Shown: positions 35,985-46,748 of the stretch, piece by piece
How positions within the stretch are numbered: position 1 is the stretch's first letter
Layout of the letters: each line of letters starts with the position of its first letter
NCBI GenBank assembly: GCA_903899965.1
Contig: CAIULB010000010.1
Span: 62,001 to 126,000, forward strand
Direction of reading: 5' to 3'
Length of the DNA: 64,000 nt
Source of the DNA: an uncultured Methylophilaceae bacterium
GTDB taxonomy: Bacteria > Pseudomonadota > Gammaproteobacteria > Burkholderiales > Methylophilaceae
Notes under the pieces: generated by a model
The model's input: the letters and a program-made list of their open reading frames with translations, nothing else
Database searches by the model: none
Told to the model about the DNA's origin: nothing
Program-made: the position numbers and the translations under genes

Positions 35985-36443
35985 ATGTTTGAAGTCTTGG
36001 TTTATATGTTCGAAAACTACGTGGAGGCGAATGTTCAGCCTGACCACAACACCCTAGCCCAAGAACTATTTGAAGCGGGTTTTGATAGCAGTGACATCAA
36101 TGGCGCCTTTGATTGGTTTAGCTCATTAGAGGCCATGGCTGATGCAGCAGGCAACGCGCCAAGTGGCGTCACACAATCAACGCGTATTTATAGCGACGTT
36201 GAAACCAACAAGATTGACGTTGAAGGCTTAAGCTTCTTGATGTTCTTAATGCAGTCGAATGTCATCAATCACGCTTTACACGAAGTCATCATGGATCGTG
36301 CAATGGCTCTTTCACAAGAGCATGTAGGCGTTGATGAAATTCGCTGGACTGCATTGATGGCACTTCGCAAACAAGGTCGTACGGATGATTTCTTATTCGT
36401 TGAAGATGCAATGTTTGGCGATGACAGCCCAACATTCCATTAA
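35985..36443 (+). CDS. smg: Smg family protein (DUF494)
   Basis: A 152-residue acidic, helical protein of the Smg family (MFEVLVYMFENYVEANVQPD; LDEVIMDRAMAL-like block HEVIMDRAMALSQEHVGVDEIRWTALMALRKQG). The molecular function is not established. It is classically linked to dprA and topA; topA is not downstream here. ATG 35985 has AGGAGA and is preferred over the in-frame TTG 35970. Confidence 0.9.
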   Translation: MFEVLVYMFENYVEANVQPDHNTLAQELFEAGFDSSDINGAFDWFSSLEAMADAAGNAPSGVTQSTRIYSDVETNKIDVEGLSFLMFLMQSNVINHALHEVIMDRAMALSQEHVGVDEIRWTALMALRKQGRTDDFLFVEDAMFGDDSPTFH

Positions 36444-36465
36444 AATCGAATAAATCACAGACAAC

Positions 36466-36495
36466 AAAAAAGCCTAGAGATTTCTAGGCTTTTTT
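36466..36495. terminator. Bidirectional terminator between smg and metF
   Basis: An AGCCTAGA/TCTAGGCT stem (36471-36478/36483-36490) with an A-run before and a T-run after serves both convergent genes. Confidence 0.92.
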
Positions 36496-36513
36496 GTTGA
36501 ACTCACAACTAAC

Positions 36514-37347
36514 TTACTTTTTTAGATTCAATCTTTCAGCAATATTAGTAATAATGCCTGATTGATTCAATGTGTAAAAATGCAAGCCTGGTGCACCACC
36601 AGCTAACAATTTTTCACACAAGTCCGTTACCACATCCAATCCCAAAGCACGAAGCGAAGACATATCATCGCCATAATCTTCCAAACGCAAACGTAACCAG
36701 CGAGGAATTTCCGCACCACAAACATTAGAAAAACGGGCCAACTGTGTGTAGTTATAAATTGGCATTACCCCTGGCACAATCGGAATTTGTATTCCCATTG
36801 CTTGGCATTGATCAACAAATTGAAAATAGGCATCCGCATTATAGAAATACTGCGTAATCGCCGCATTTGCACCCGCGTCGACTTTAGTTTTAAAGTGTTT
36901 CAAATCAGCTGCAGCTGAGCGCGCCTCGGGATGCGTTTCAGGATAAGCAGCCACCTCAATTTGGAACCAATCACCCGTTTGTTCACGAATGAAAGCCACC
37001 AACTGACTGGCGTAGACAAAATCGCCACTACTCACTTCACCAGAAGGCAAATCCCCACGCAACACTACCAAGCGGCGAATACCGTGACTCTGATAAGTTT
37101 TAAGCAAACTTAAAATTTCTTCTTTAGAAGAAGAAATGCCTGAGATATGTGGCGCGGCCTCAAAGCCTTCAGCTTGAATTTCAAGCACTGCATCCATAGT
37201 ACGATCACGTGTGGATCCGCCTGCACCAAAAGTCACAGAAAAGAATTTTGGATTAAGCAGCGCCAATTGCTTACGTGTTTCACGTAGTTTTAAGACGCCC
37301 TCATCCGTTTTTGGCGGGAAGAATTCAAAACTAATTTCAGGTTTCAT
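36514..37347 (-). CDS. metF: 5,10-methylenetetrahydrofolate reductase
   Basis: An FAD enzyme reducing methylene-H4F to methyl-H4F, the methyl donor for methionine synthesis. 277 residues starting MKPEISFEFFPPKTDEG (catalytic Glu in SFEFFPPK), with FGAGGSTRDRT, VVLRGDLP and ITQYFYNADAYF. It is clustered with ahcY and metK as an activated-methyl-cycle unit. Confidence 0.96.
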   Translation of the reverse strand: MKPEISFEFFPPKTDEGVLKLRETRKQLALLNPKFFSVTFGAGGSTRDRTMDAVLEIQAEGFEAAPHISGISSSKEEILSLLKTYQSHGIRRLVVLRGDLPSGEVSSGDFVYASQLVAFIREQTGDWFQIEVAAYPETHPEARSAAADLKHFKTKVDAGANAAITQYFYNADAYFQFVDQCQAMGIQIPIVPGVMPIYNYTQLARFSNVCGAEIPRWLRLRLEDYGDDMSSLRALGLDVVTDLCEKLLAGGAPGLHFYTLNQSGIITNIAERLNLKK

Positions 37348-37412
37348 AAATGCTTTCTTCTATCTTTTAGCTATCAGCAGGCCACCTAAGTGACCCACCA
37401 ATCTAAGCTTAA

Positions 37413-38822
37413 TCAATAGCGATAAGTATCTGGCTTGAACGGGCCGTTTTGTGAAACACCAATATAAGCCGCTTGTTCATCTGTTAAGCGCGTTAACTGT
37501 GCATTCAATTTCTTCAATTGCAATACCGCAACTTTTTCATCTAAATGTTTAGGCAAAGTATAAACGCCTACTGGATATTTGTCGGTGTTAGCAAACAATT
37601 CGATTTGCGCGATTGTTTGGTTGGCAAATGACGAACTCATCACATAGCTTGGGTGGCCTGTACCACAACCCAAGTTAACCAAACGACCTTTCGCCAACAA
37701 GATAATTTTTTTGCCATCAGGGAAAATCACATGGTCCACTTGTGGTTTGATTTCATCCCACTCATATTTCTCGAGCGAAGCAACATCAATCTCATTATCA
37801 AAGTGGCCGATGTTACAAACAATCGCCTGGTCTTTCATTTTTGCCATATGGTCATGACCAATGACGTGGTAGTTACCAGTGGCTGTCACAAAAATATCGC
37901 CATGTTCACAAGCGTAATCCATAGTCACAACGCGATAACCCTCCATCGCAGCTTGAAGCGCACAGATTGGATCAATTTCCGTTACCCAAACCTGAGCAGA
38001 CAAAGCACGTAGTGCTTGTGCAGAACCTTTACCCACGTCACCATAGCCAGCAACAACGGCAATCTTGCCCGCAATCATCACATCTGTTGCGCGTTTAATC
38101 GCATCAACCAATGATTCACGGCAGCCGTATAAGTTGTCGAACTTTGATTTTGTTACAGAATCATTCACGTTAATTGCAGGAAAAGCCAAACGGCCTTCTT
38201 TATGCATTTGATATAAACGATGGACGCCTGTCGTTGTTTCTTCAGTCACGCCTTTAATTTGTGCAAGTCGTGTTGAGTACCAAGTTGGGTCTGTTTTAAG
38301 CTTTTCTTTAATCGCATTAAACAAACAAACTTCTTCCTCACTACCTGGATTACTCAATAAGGAAATGTCTTTTTCAGCATTCGTGCCAAGATGAAGCAAC
38401 AAAGTCGCATCGCCACCGTCATCCAAAATCATGTTTGAATGGCCCCCATCAGTCCATTCAAAAATACGGTGCGTGTAATCCCAATACTCTTCTAAAGTTT
38501 CGCCTTTAATCGCAAATACTGGCGTACCCCCTGCAGCAATAGCTGCAGCTGCGTGATCTTGTGTTGAGTAAATATTGCATGACGCCCAGCGTACTTCCGC
38601 TCCCAAATCTTTAAGCGTTTCAATCAACACCGCAGTTTGAATGGTCATGTGCAATGAACCTGTAATACGCGCGCCTTTAAGCGGCTGCGCTTTTGAGAAT
38701 TCTTCACGAATCGCCATCAAGCCCGGCATTTCCGTTTCAGCAATCGCAATTTCTTTACGGCCAAAACCAGCTAAATTAATATCAGCAATGATGTAATCTT
38801 TAAAATCAGTCACAGTATTCAT
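37413..38822 (-). CDS. ahcY: S-adenosylhomocysteinase
   Basis: Hydrolyses SAH to homocysteine and adenosine, relieving product inhibition of methyltransferases. ATG 38822 with AAGGA upstream gives 469 residues. A longer open frame to 39017 runs through the riboswitch and is not real coding. The motifs include [19 protein letters not shown]-binding [15 protein letters not shown] and the C-terminal KPDTYRY. Its expression is probably controlled by the SAH riboswitch just upstream. Confidence 0.97.
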   Translation of the reverse strand: MNTVTDFKDYIIADINLAGFGRKEIAIAETEMPGLMAIREEFSKAQPLKGARITGSLHMTIQTAVLIETLKDLGAEVRWASCNIYSTQDHAAAAIAAGGTPVFAIKGETLEEYWDYTHRIFEWTDGGHSNMILDDGGDATLLLHLGTNAEKDISLLSNPGSEEEVCLFNAIKEKLKTDPTWYSTRLAQIKGVTEETTTGVHRLYQMHKEGRLAFPAINVNDSVTKSKFDNLYGCRESLVDAIKRATDVMIAGKIAVVAGYGDVGKGSAQALRALSAQVWVTEIDPICALQAAMEGYRVVTMDYACEHGDIFVTATGNYHVIGHDHMAKMKDQAIVCNIGHFDNEIDVASLEKYEWDEIKPQVDHVIFPDGKKIILLAKGRLVNLGCGTGHPSYVMSSSFANQTIAQIELFANTDKYPVGVYTLPKHLDEKVAVLQLKKLNAQLTRLTDEQAAYIGVSQNGPFKPDTYRY

Positions 38823-38904
38823 GTTTTTCCTTGAATGGTGTGACCGGAGGGAATGCGGAAAATTTGGAGTTGCTTGATAAACTAGAAGTGATTCCACTTG
38901 AAGT

Positions 38905-39010
38905 TCTAACACTCTCACCCGTATCCCGTGCCCGGCACGGTTAATATGGTGAGCGCCGTTAGAACATGTTCCGAGCCTGGGAGTTTTCTCTCGCAGCGCT
39001 CCTCGGAATG
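38905..39010 (-). promoter_or_regulatory. SAH riboswitch upstream of ahcY
   Basis: On the minus strand the leader reads CCGAGGAGCGCTGCGA, then AGGCTCGG about 20 bases on, then AACGGCGCTCACC, followed by a C/G-rich stem. These are the conserved parts of the S-adenosylhomocysteine riboswitch: P1 strands CCGAG/CTCGG and the GAGCGC pseudoknot with GGCGCTC. SAH binding switches ahcY on. Ends are approximate. Confidence 0.92.
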
Positions 39011-39093
39011 GCGGCAATTATACGCGAATATTGTTTTTACACAAATTCAAGGCATTAGTTTGTATTAATTACCTGAGACAGTGCAATGGACAT

Positions 39094-39130
39094 AAAAAAG
39101 CCCCAATCAGTTCAGATTGAGGCTTTTTTT
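39094..39130 (-). terminator. Terminator of metK
   Basis: An AGCC-CAATC / GATTG-GGCT stem with flanking A- and T-runs. On the minus strand it lies 17 bases past the metK stop and ends the metK transcript before the ahcY leader. Confidence 0.85.
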
Positions 39131-39146
39131 ATTTTAACTAAGTAGC

Positions 39147-40304
39147 CTAAACTGAAGCCTTCAATGCCGCAGCTTTATCAATAGCTTCCCAAGAGAACTC
39201 TGGCTCATCACGACCGAAGTGACCATAGGCGGCCGTCTTGGTGTAGATCGGACGTAAGAGATCGAGCATCTTCACAATGCCTTTCGGACGTAGGTCAAAG
39301 TGTTCACGAACAAGCGCTGTTAGCACTTCGTTAGATACTTTACCTGTGCCGTAAGTCTCCACCATGATCGACGTTGGCTGTGCTACACCAATCGCGTAAG
39401 AAATTTGCACTAGGCAGCGTGAAGCAAGTCCTGCCGCAACGATATTCTTTGCTACATAACGACCAGCATAAGCGGCTGAGCGATCTACTTTTGATGGGTC
39501 TTTACCAGAGAATGCGCCACCACCATGTGGGGCTGCCCCGCCATATGTATCGACAATAATCTTACGGCCCGTTAAGCCACAATCACCCTGTGGACCGCCA
39601 ATCACAAAACAACCGGTCGGGTTCACTAAGAACTTGATGTCGCCCTTAATGAGCTCTTTAGGCAATGTTGGTTTGATGATTTCTTCAATCACTGCTTCGC
39701 GGATATCTTTTAATTCCATTTCAGGAGCGTGCTGTGTTGAAACCACCACAGTATCAATCGCACTTGGTTTACCATTTTCGTATTTGATGGTGACTTGAGA
39801 TTTCGCATCTGGGCGTAGCCATGGCAAGCGACCATCCTTACGCAGCTGTGATTGACGTTCCATGACGCGGTGAGACAACCAGATAGGAAGTGGCATCAAT
39901 TGCGGTGTTTCATCACACGCATAACCAAACATAATGCCTTGATCGCCAGCGCCTTGGTCTAGTGGATCATCTTCTGCTTTATCCACACCCTGAGCAATAT
40001 CAGGAGACTGCTTGTCATAAGCCACAAGCACTGCACAACCTTTATAGTCGATACCGTATTCCGTATTGTCATAGCCAATACGTTTAATCGTTTCGCGAGC
40101 AACTTTGATGTAGTCAACATTTGCAGTGGTTGTAATCTCACCAGCGAGCACAATGAGGCCTGTGTTGGCTAAAGTCTCAGCCGCAACACGTGCAGTTGGA
40201 TCTTGTTCAAGAATCGCATCTAGAATACTGTCAGACACCTGATCAGCGAGCTTATCTGGATGGCCTTCAGAAACGGATTCTGAAGTAAATAAATATTCGG
40301 ACAT
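39147..40304 (-). CDS. metK: S-adenosylmethionine synthetase
   Basis: Makes SAM from methionine and ATP. 385 residues from [18 protein letters not shown]. The motifs are [31 protein letters not shown] and [18 protein letters not shown] 40304 is preferred over an upstream in-frame codon at 40316 by family length. Confidence 0.97.
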   Translation of the reverse strand: MSEYLFTSESVSEGHPDKLADQVSDSILDAILEQDPTARVAAETLANTGLIVLAGEITTTANVDYIKVARETIKRIGYDNTEYGIDYKGCAVLVAYDKQSPDIAQGVDKAEDDPLDQGAGDQGIMFGYACDETPQLMPLPIWLSHRVMERQSQLRKDGRLPWLRPDAKSQVTIKYENGKPSAIDTVVVSTQHAPEMELKDIREAVIEEIIKPTLPKELIKGDIKFLVNPTGCFVIGGPQGDCGLTGRKIIVDTYGGAAPHGGGAFSGKDPSKVDRSAAYAGRYVAKNIVAAGLASRCLVQISYAIGVAQPTSIMVETYGTGKVSNEVLTALVREHFDLRPKGIVKMLDLLRPIYTKTAAYGHFGRDEPEFSWEAIDKAAALKASV

Positions 40305-40437
40305 ATGAGTTATCAATTATTTTTGCAAAGATGGCTAGGATAACAAAATAAGTCTCTTTAGCAAAATGACGACTACCTTAGCCAGTCACAATCCCATACA
40401 ATATAAGTAATTATTCAAGCAAGTTTACAGACTAAAT

Positions 40438-41268
40438 ATGCACATAAAATTTTCAAAAATGCAGGGCATAGGCAACGACTTTGTTGTGATTGATGGTTTT
40501 AGTCAGCCAATCAACTTAACAACAGAGCAAATTCGCCTGCTTGCTGATAGACACTTTGGCATTGGTTGCGACCAATTGTTGCTTGTTGAAAAACCGACGA
40601 ATATCCAAGCTGATTTCCGCTATCGCATTTTTAATGCGGACGGCGGCGAAGTAGAACAGTGCGGCAATGGTGCTCGCTGCTTCGTGCGCTTTGTGCATGA
40701 ACAAAAGCTCACAGATAAAACCCAAATTTGTGTTGAAACAGCAAATGGCATGATTTATCCAAAACTTGAAGACAACGGCTTGGTGACGGTCAATATGGGA
40801 GCGCCAAAATTTGAGCCTAAACTAATTCCATTTATCTCAGATAAATTATCGCTCACTTACCCGCTTAGCATTGGGAGTGAAGCGGTTGAAATTTCTACTG
40901 TTTCCATGGGGAATCCGCATGCGGTGATAATAGTCGAAAATATCGACAATGCGCCTTTGCAAACTCAAGGGCCTTTGATAGAAAATCATCCTCAATTTCC
41001 ACAACGCGTGAATGCTGGCTTTATGCAGATCATGAATCAGCACGAAATAAAATTGCGTGTTTTTGAACGCGGCGCTGGCGAGACATTGGCCTGCGGTACA
41101 GGTGCGTGCGCGGCAGCAGTCGCTGGAATGCGTTTGGGCAAATTACAATCGCCTGTAAAAGTTGCAATGCGCGGCGGCGAGTTGAACATTAGCTGGGGTG
41201 GCAATAACACGCCTGTCATGATGACCGGCCCAGCAGTCAAAGTATTTAAAGGCGAAATAGAAATTTAA
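40438..41268 (+). CDS. dapF: Diaminopimelate epimerase
   Basis: Converts LL-DAP to meso-DAP for lysine and peptidoglycan. 276 residues. The two catalytic cysteines are in [10 protein letters not shown] and ACGTGACA. It starts the dapF-DUF484-xerC operon. Confidence 0.96.
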   Translation: MHIKFSKMQGIGNDFVVIDGFSQPINLTTEQIRLLADRHFGIGCDQLLLVEKPTNIQADFRYRIFNADGGEVEQCGNGARCFVRFVHEQKLTDKTQICVETANGMIYPKLEDNGLVTVNMGAPKFEPKLIPFISDKLSLTYPLSIGSEAVEISTVSMGNPHAVIIVENIDNAPLQTQGPLIENHPQFPQRVNAGFMQIMNQHEIKLRVFERGAGETLACGTGACAAAVAGMRLGKLQSPVKVAMRGGELNISWGGNNTPVMMTGPAVKVFKGEIEI

Positions 41269-41295
41269 TTAAAAGATATTTGGATATATACACCC

Positions 41296-41970
41296 ATGGA
41301 AAATCAAACCAACAACATCGTCCACGAAGCAGAGGTCGTGGAATACTTAGGAAAGAACCCACAATTCTTTTCTAACCATACAGGCTTACTTGCCACCATG
41401 CACCTCCCTAACCCACATGGAAGCGGCACTGTATCTTTAGCTGAGCGTCAACAAGCTGCTCAGCGCGAAAAAATTCATCAAATTGATCGAAAATATAGCG
41501 AACTCCTGCAATTTGGTATCGAAAATGATGAAAAAAGCAACAAAGTGCACAAATTAACCTTGTCATTATTAACCGCAAGCAACTTGGCTGATATTGCGGA
41601 TAATTTAAACAATAGCCTGCAAATTGATTTTGGTATTTCAAGCTCAAAAATCATGCTTTGGGCTGAACCAAAAAATAGTGAAGACGCAAGCCTTTCATTA
41701 TTTAATGAAGTGGATGAAGTCTCCAAAATTTGGACTGAAGCGCTGATTGAGCCATACTGCGGCAAGCTTCCAGATGAAAATCTGGTTAGCATCAAAACCA
41801 ATGGCGATGCTAAATCATATGCAATTACCCCATTAGAAATCGGAACCCAAATCGGCCTATTGGTGATGGCATCAGACGACGAAAAGCGCTTCTATCCAGA
41901 AATGGGAACCGTATTTGTAAAACGCATTGGTGAGCTTGTCAGTGCGGCGCTCAGTCAGCATCTCGTTTAG
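41296..41970 (+). CDS. DUF484 family protein
   Basis: A 224-residue protein (VVEYLGKNPQFFSNHTGLL; SLAERQQAAQREKI) with a coiled-coil stretch and a C-terminal GAF-like domain (AITPLEIGTQIGLLVMASDDEKRFYPEMGT). It lies between dapF and xerC, a conserved position. Function is not established. Confidence 0.88.
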   Translation: MENQTNNIVHEAEVVEYLGKNPQFFSNHTGLLATMHLPNPHGSGTVSLAERQQAAQREKIHQIDRKYSELLQFGIENDEKSNKVHKLTLSLLTASNLADIADNLNNSLQIDFGISSSKIMLWAEPKNSEDASLSLFNEVDEVSKIWTEALIEPYCGKLPDENLVSIKTNGDAKSYAITPLEIGTQIGLLVMASDDEKRFYPEMGTVFVKRIGELVSAALSQHLV

Positions 41971-42002
41971 ATGAGAAAAGCCAGTTCAAGAACGAAACCA
42001 TC

Positions 42003-42884
42003 TTGAATTATTTAGAAAGCTACCTCAATCATATTACTTTCGAGCGCGGACTCAGCAAGCTCACTCAAAATAACTATGCGCGTGACATTAAGCTTTTACT
42101 AGATGCATCTAATGAGATTTCGACCCCTTTAGATGCCTTAAAACCTGCAAATATTCGAGGGCTTATTGCAAAGCTCCACGGCCGTGGACTTGGTGGTAAA
42201 AGCATCGCGCGGATACTTTCATCATGGCGCGGCTTTTTTGACTACTTGGTTAAACAGCATAGTTTTAGTAGCAACCCTTGCATTGGCATGCGAGCACCAA
42301 AATCAGCTAAGACCCTTCCACAGGCGCTTTCTGCAGACCAAGCTGTACAATTGGTTGATGTCAGAGAGGATGACCTATTAAGCTTACGCGACCATGCAAT
42401 CCTCGAGCTTTTTTACTCTTCAGGCTTACGTTTGGCTGAGCTTGTTGGTCTTGATTTCAATACATTGGACCTCGCCAATGGAACAATCTCTGTCACAGGC
42501 AAAGGCAACAAGACGCGCATCATCCCTGTTGGCAGTCATGCGATTACAGCGATTCAAACTTGGCTTAATGTGCGCACGACAATTGCTAAACCAGAGCAAA
42601 ATGCTTTATTTATTACCAAACAAGGCAACCGCATTACGCCCCGCGCCATTCAATACCGACTAAAAGAGTGGGCGATTAAGCAAGGCATCAATAGTGATGT
42701 GCATCCGCACATGCTGCGCCACAGTTTTGCCACGCACGTATTACAATCCAGCGGTGATTTGCGAGCAGTACAAGAAATGCTTGGACACGCCAACATCAGC
42801 ACGACACAAGTCTACACACACCTAGACTTTCAACACCTATCAAAAGTCTACGACCAAGCACATCCTCGCGCTAAAAAGTCTTAA
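42003..42884 (+). CDS. xerC: Tyrosine recombinase XerC
   Basis: The chromosome-dimer resolution recombinase, working with XerD at dif. 293 residues. A SAM-like DNA-binding domain (1-95), catalytic R in SSGLRLAELVGLD, K in TGKGNKTR, HMLRH, GHANIS and Y in TTQVYTHLD. The start is TTG 42003 with only a weak ribosome site. Its sequence is distinct from the element recombinases. Confidence 0.95.
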   Translation: MNYLESYLNHITFERGLSKLTQNNYARDIKLLLDASNEISTPLDALKPANIRGLIAKLHGRGLGGKSIARILSSWRGFFDYLVKQHSFSSNPCIGMRAPKSAKTLPQALSADQAVQLVDVREDDLLSLRDHAILELFYSSGLRLAELVGLDFNTLDLANGTISVTGKGNKTRIIPVGSHAITAIQTWLNVRTTIAKPEQNALFITKQGNRITPRAIQYRLKEWAIKQGINSDVHPHMLRHSFATHVLQSSGDLRAVQEMLGHANISTTQVYTHLDFQHLSKVYDQAHPRAKKS

Positions 42885-42982
42885 TCGTTTTATCCACAAA
42901 GAGAGCATTGTTTTTTATCGTGAACTAATGTGGCAAAATCAGGCCTCAAAAATTTTCAGTCATTACTTTTTAAGGGATTTTC

Positions 42983-43567
42983 ATGGAACACCAATTACCA
43001 GCATTGCCGTATACTAAAAATGCTTTAGCACCACACATTTCTGAAGAAACATTAGAGTTTCATTACGGCAAACATCACCAAACTTATGTGACCAACCTTA
43101 ATAATCTCATCAAAGGTACAGAGTTTGAAAATAGTGGCTTGGAAGAAATCGTCAAAAAATCTTCCGCTGGCATCTATAACAATTCAGCACAAATCTGGAA
43201 CCACACATTCTTCTGGAGCAGCATGAAACCTAACGGCGGCGGTGCACCTACAGGCGCTTTGGCTGATGCGATTAATTCAAAATGGGGCTCATTTGATGAG
43301 TTCAAAAAAGCATTCCAAGCCTCTGCAGTTGGCAACTTCGGCTCTGGCTGGACATGGTTAGTAAAGAAATCAGATGGCTCAGTTGATATCGTCAACATGG
43401 GCGCTGCTGGCACACCACTCACTACTGGCGACACAGCACTTTTAACGATTGATGTTTGGGAACACGCTTACTACATCGACTACCGCAATGCGCGCGCGAA
43501 ATTTGTTGAAGTATTCTTAGCGTCATTGGCTAACTGGGATTTTGCTTCTGCAAATTTCAGCGCTTAA
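42983..43567 (+). CDS. sodB: Superoxide dismutase (Fe)
   Basis: 194 residues. Metal ligands are in [24 protein letters not shown] and [23 protein letters not shown] and GNFGSGW fit the iron type. The product is cytoplasmic, with no signal peptide. Preceded by AAGGG and a 98-bp promoter region. Confidence 0.95.
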   Translation: MEHQLPALPYTKNALAPHISEETLEFHYGKHHQTYVTNLNNLIKGTEFENSGLEEIVKKSSAGIYNNSAQIWNHTFFWSSMKPNGGGAPTGALADAINSKWGSFDEFKKAFQASAVGNFGSGWTWLVKKSDGSVDIVNMGAAGTPLTTGDTALLTIDVWEHAYYIDYRNARAKFVEVFLASLANWDFASANFSA

Positions 43568-43583
43568 TTTAGGGCATATGAAA

Positions 43584-43620
43584 CCAAGCCCAGTCTGCAA
43601 TCGCACGCTGGGCTTTTTTA
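43584..43620 (+). terminator. Terminator of sodB
   Basis: The stem AAGCCCAG...CTGGGCTT with a loop of about 14 bases, followed by TTTTT. Confidence 0.88.
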
Positions 43621-43639
43621 ACTTTAAGATATTGAGAAC

Positions 43640-43888
43640 ATGAACATTGAGTTAAAAAATGAATTAATCAAAGCCGTTAAACTCGCGCTAGCTGGAGAGT
43701 GGGATGGGGCTCATCGGATTGTCCAAGACTCCAATGATGCAACCGCCTGCTGGATACATGCCGTACTTCACAAAATTGAAGGCGATGAAGGCAATAGCCG
43801 ATATTGGTATGCGCGCTGCAATTCACGTTTTGAAGACTATGCTGAAACTAGCCAAGAACTTGATGCCATTGAAGAATTTTTAATCTGA
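43640..43888 (+). CDS. Conserved hypothetical protein, 82 aa
   Basis: A small, acidic, helical protein (LKNELIKAVKLALAGEWDGAHRIVQ; WIHAVLHKIEGDEGNSRYWYARC). It resembles a widespread small family with the HAVLHKIEGDxGNxxYWY block; the function is unknown to me. It lies between the sodB terminator and a small Cys/His protein. Confidence 0.8.
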   Translation: MNIELKNELIKAVKLALAGEWDGAHRIVQDSNDATACWIHAVLHKIEGDEGNSRYWYARCNSRFEDYAETSQELDAIEEFLI

Positions 43889-43901
43889 TACAATTACGCC
43901 C

Positions 43902-44213
43902 ATGTTGCGCCGATATTTCATTTATTTTACCTTTGCCCTGCTGTTCGCTCTGACTCAGCAGGCCGCGGTTACGCACGAAATTTCGCACATTTCAGATGTG
44001 CAACAAAGCTCGCAAAAACAGGATAAAACAACACACTCGAATTTCTGTGAAAAATGTTTGAGCTTTGGCGACCTCGCCAATAGCATCTCATCCAAGCACT
44101 TTTCTATTTTGCTTTCTGTTTTCAATTGCGATCTAACAAGCCACACCTCCGTTCAAGATTACAGCAATACTTACGCTGCTTACGCTGCCCGCGCCCCGCC
44201 TTCACACGCTTAA
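43902..44213 (+). CDS. Small exported Cys/His protein (DUF2946-like)
   Basis: A 103-residue protein with an N-terminal hydrophobic segment (YFIYFTFALLFALTQQAAVT) and possible metal ligands in THEISHISD and FCEKCLSFGDLA, ending APPSHA. Such small proteins often precede TonB-dependent metal receptors, as here. It is separated from the receptor by a strong hairpin. A role in copper or zinc handling is an inference. Confidence 0.65.
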   Translation: MLRRYFIYFTFALLFALTQQAAVTHEISHISDVQQSSQKQDKTTHSNFCEKCLSFGDLANSISSKHFSILLSVFNCDLTSHTSVQDYSNTYAAYAARAPPSHA

Positions 44214-44243
44214 TTAAATTAGCTTAACGCAGAGTTGCGTTCT

Positions 44244-44279
44244 CTTTTCTTTCAAGTTTTGAAAGAAAAGCTTTTTTAT
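44244..44279 (+). terminator. Terminator or attenuator before the TonB receptor
   Basis: A perfect 12-bp stem (44244-44255/44259-44270) with a 3-base loop followed by CTTTTTTATTT. It ends only about 20 bases before the receptor start, so it may attenuate the receptor as well as end the upstream gene. Confidence 0.85.
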
Positions 44280-44296
44280 TTATTTAAAGTGTAAGT

Positions 44297-46336
44297 ATGA
44301 AAACAAAAAAATCATTGATGTCTGTTGTTGGCCTTGTGGCCATGCAAGTGGCTTCATTCAGCCCAAGCCAAGCAGCTGAAAGCGCCTCAATCCAAGCCCC
44401 TTCAGTGCCAATTACGGGCAATCCCTTAGGTGCTGGCTCAGATGAGTTAGTCATGCCTGTATACGTTTTGAGTGGAAGAGAATTATCAGTTAAGCGTGAA
44501 TCTACCATCGGCGAAACGCTCACTGAAACCCCAGGGGTCAGTTCTAGCTATTTCGGTCCAAACGCTTCAAGACCAATCATACGCGGCATGGATGGGGACC
44601 GAATCAGAATAATGCAAAATGGCGTGGGCGCGCTAGATGCTTCGTCACTGAGTCCCGATCATGCGGTTGCGATTGATCCTTTAATTGCCGAGCAGATTGA
44701 AGTGATTCGCGGCCCGGCCACAGTACTTTATGGTGCAGGGGCAGTTGGCGGTGTCGTCAATGTGATTGATCACCGCATTCCCAAAGAACCACTGAATGGC
44801 GTCATGGGGCGTGGAGAAACAAGATTTGGTGGTGCAGACAACGAGCGAAGCGGCGCAGCTGTGATTGATGTGGGCAATGGCATGTTTGCTATTCATGCCG
44901 ATGTTTACAAAAGAAAAACCGATGACTTAAGCATTCCAAGCAGCGCCCAAAATAAACTCATCGGCGCTGGCAAAGCAGATCATGTTAACAACGGCAAACT
45001 CGCCAATAGTGCTGCAAAATCGGAGGGGGGTGCATTTGGTGCTTCACTCACTTTCGATAGAGGTCATATCGGCGTCTCATATTCTGAATTTAACAATTTT
45101 TATGGCACAGTGGCTGAGCCAACTGTAAAAGCGGACATGAAGAGTAAGCGCTGGGATATTTCATCTGAGGCACACCATCTAGAGACTTTTGTAGAACGAA
45201 TTAAATTTCGCGCGGCCTTCACAGATTATAAACATCAAGAAATTGACGATGGGATGATTGGCACCACATTCTTAAACAAAGGCGTCGAAAGTACACTAGA
45301 AGTAGGGCATGCCAAAATAGGTAACTTGTCTGGGGTAGTTGGACTACAAACCCAAAATACATGATTCTCAGCCTTAGGGGATGAAGCATTTGTGCCATCC
45401 ACTCACACATCTAGTCAGGGTGTTTATCTATACGAAGAATTACCCATTGAGCGACTAAAACTTTCTGCAGGTGGTCGCATCGATAAAACAACCGTTAAAT
45501 CAGCAGGTGGTGGAACTGGTGATAAGTTTGGCGATGCAACATCTAATCAATTCACCCCAATAAATCTTTCAGCTGGCGCTTTGCTTAGCATTGATGACAA
45601 CTGGAGTATTGCAACGAATCTAACCCATACAGAGCGGGCCCCTACGCAGAATGAGCTGTTTTCAAATGGTCCGCATGTAGCAACTAACCAATATGAGATC
45701 GGCAATAAAAATCTCAATATTGAAAAAGCCAATGGCTTGGATGCACAAATCCGTTGGAAAAATTTAAATCACAGCTTTAGCCTAGGTGGGTTCTACACTA
45801 AGTTTGATAACTTTATAAACGTCTATAACACTGGGGTTTATAGGAATGTCGATGGAACTACCAACCCCTCTGGTGACTTAGCTGAAGCTAATACGATCGG
45901 TGTGCCAGCGATTTTTACGGGCATGGAAGCACAAGGAAAATTCCGTATTTATGAAGGGATTGGTGACTTATATCTTAATGTGCGCGGTGATTATGTCAGA
46001 GCAACAAACGACATCACTAACACCCCGCTCTCTAGGATTGCGCCAATGAGAATTGGCACAGGTCTTGATTACAAGTTTGGTGATTTTGCTTCTAAAATTG
46101 ACGTTCTGCATGGGTTTAAACAAGATAGAGTTGCCACTAATGAGTTGCCAACTGATGGCTACACGCTCGTTAATGCAACTATTAGCTATCGCTTGAAAAC
46201 GGCATTTAATTTAGAGGCCTTTGCTAAAGCCCGAAATTTATTAGACGAAGATATCCGCGACCATAGTTCATTTTTAAAAGAAATTGCCCCAATGGGCGGT
46301 CGTTCAGTTTTAATTGGCTTGCGCGGTGAGTTTTAA
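44297..46336 (+). pseudogene. ZnuD-like TonB-dependent receptor interrupted by in-frame TGA
   Basis: The frame 44297-45361 encodes a signal peptide (ending SPSQAAES), the plug domain (TIGETLTETPGVSSSYFGPNASRPIIRGMDGDRI, described by its start; VIRGPATVLYGAGAVGGVVNV) and the first part of the barrel. A TGA at 45362-45364 interrupts it. The same frame continues without shift through FSALGDEAFVP to the barrel end, closing GRSVLIGLRGEF with the typical terminal Phe. A single base change can explain the break. The nearest relatives are zinc receptors of the ZnuD type. The product is probably inactive unless TGA is read through or is a sequence error. Confidence 0.88.
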
Positions 46337-46411
46337 TCAAACGAGAGATGCGCATCAATCATGCTTGCGCTATCATTAACAATTAACTTTATTCACTAGA
46401 AGATCAGAAAA

Positions 46412-46684
46412 ATGGCACGCACAATCACATGTATTAAACTCGGCCGCGAATCAGAGGGCATGGACTTTCCACCTTACCCAGGCCCATTAGGCCAAAAGAT
46501 TTTTGAAAGCGTCTCAAAAGAAGCTTGGGCTGCTTGGTTAAAACAACAAACCATGTTGGTAAACGAAAACCGCTTAAGTCTTGCCGACCCGCAAGCGCGT
46601 CAATATTTAAAAGAGCAAACCGAAGCTTATTTCTTTGGTGATGGCGCAGACAAGGCAAGCGGCTACGTTCCGCCGATTGCTTAA
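46412..46684 (+). CDS. yggX: Fe(2+)-trafficking protein
   Basis: A 90-residue YggX-family protein ([42 protein letters not shown]) that protects iron-sulfur proteins from oxidation. The conserved Cys near the N-terminus is present. Normal length. Confidence 0.95.
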   Translation: MARTITCIKLGRESEGMDFPPYPGPLGQKIFESVSKEAWAAWLKQQTMLVNENRLSLADPQARQYLKEQTEAYFFGDGADKASGYVPPIA

Positions 46685-46748
46685 GCCCCTAGCAAATCAC
46701 TTTTTGTCATAAAAACTTCATCATTCACGCTTACAGTTTAGGATTATT

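Noticed and set aside
38823-39017. N-terminal 65-residue extension of AhcY
   Set aside because: The frame is open by chance through the SAH riboswitch; family alignment and the ribosome site place the start at 38822.
45362-45364. TGA read as selenocysteine in the TonB receptor
   Set aside because: The receptor family has no known selenoprotein and no stem-loop of SECIS type is apparent after the codon; a nonsense mutation is simpler.
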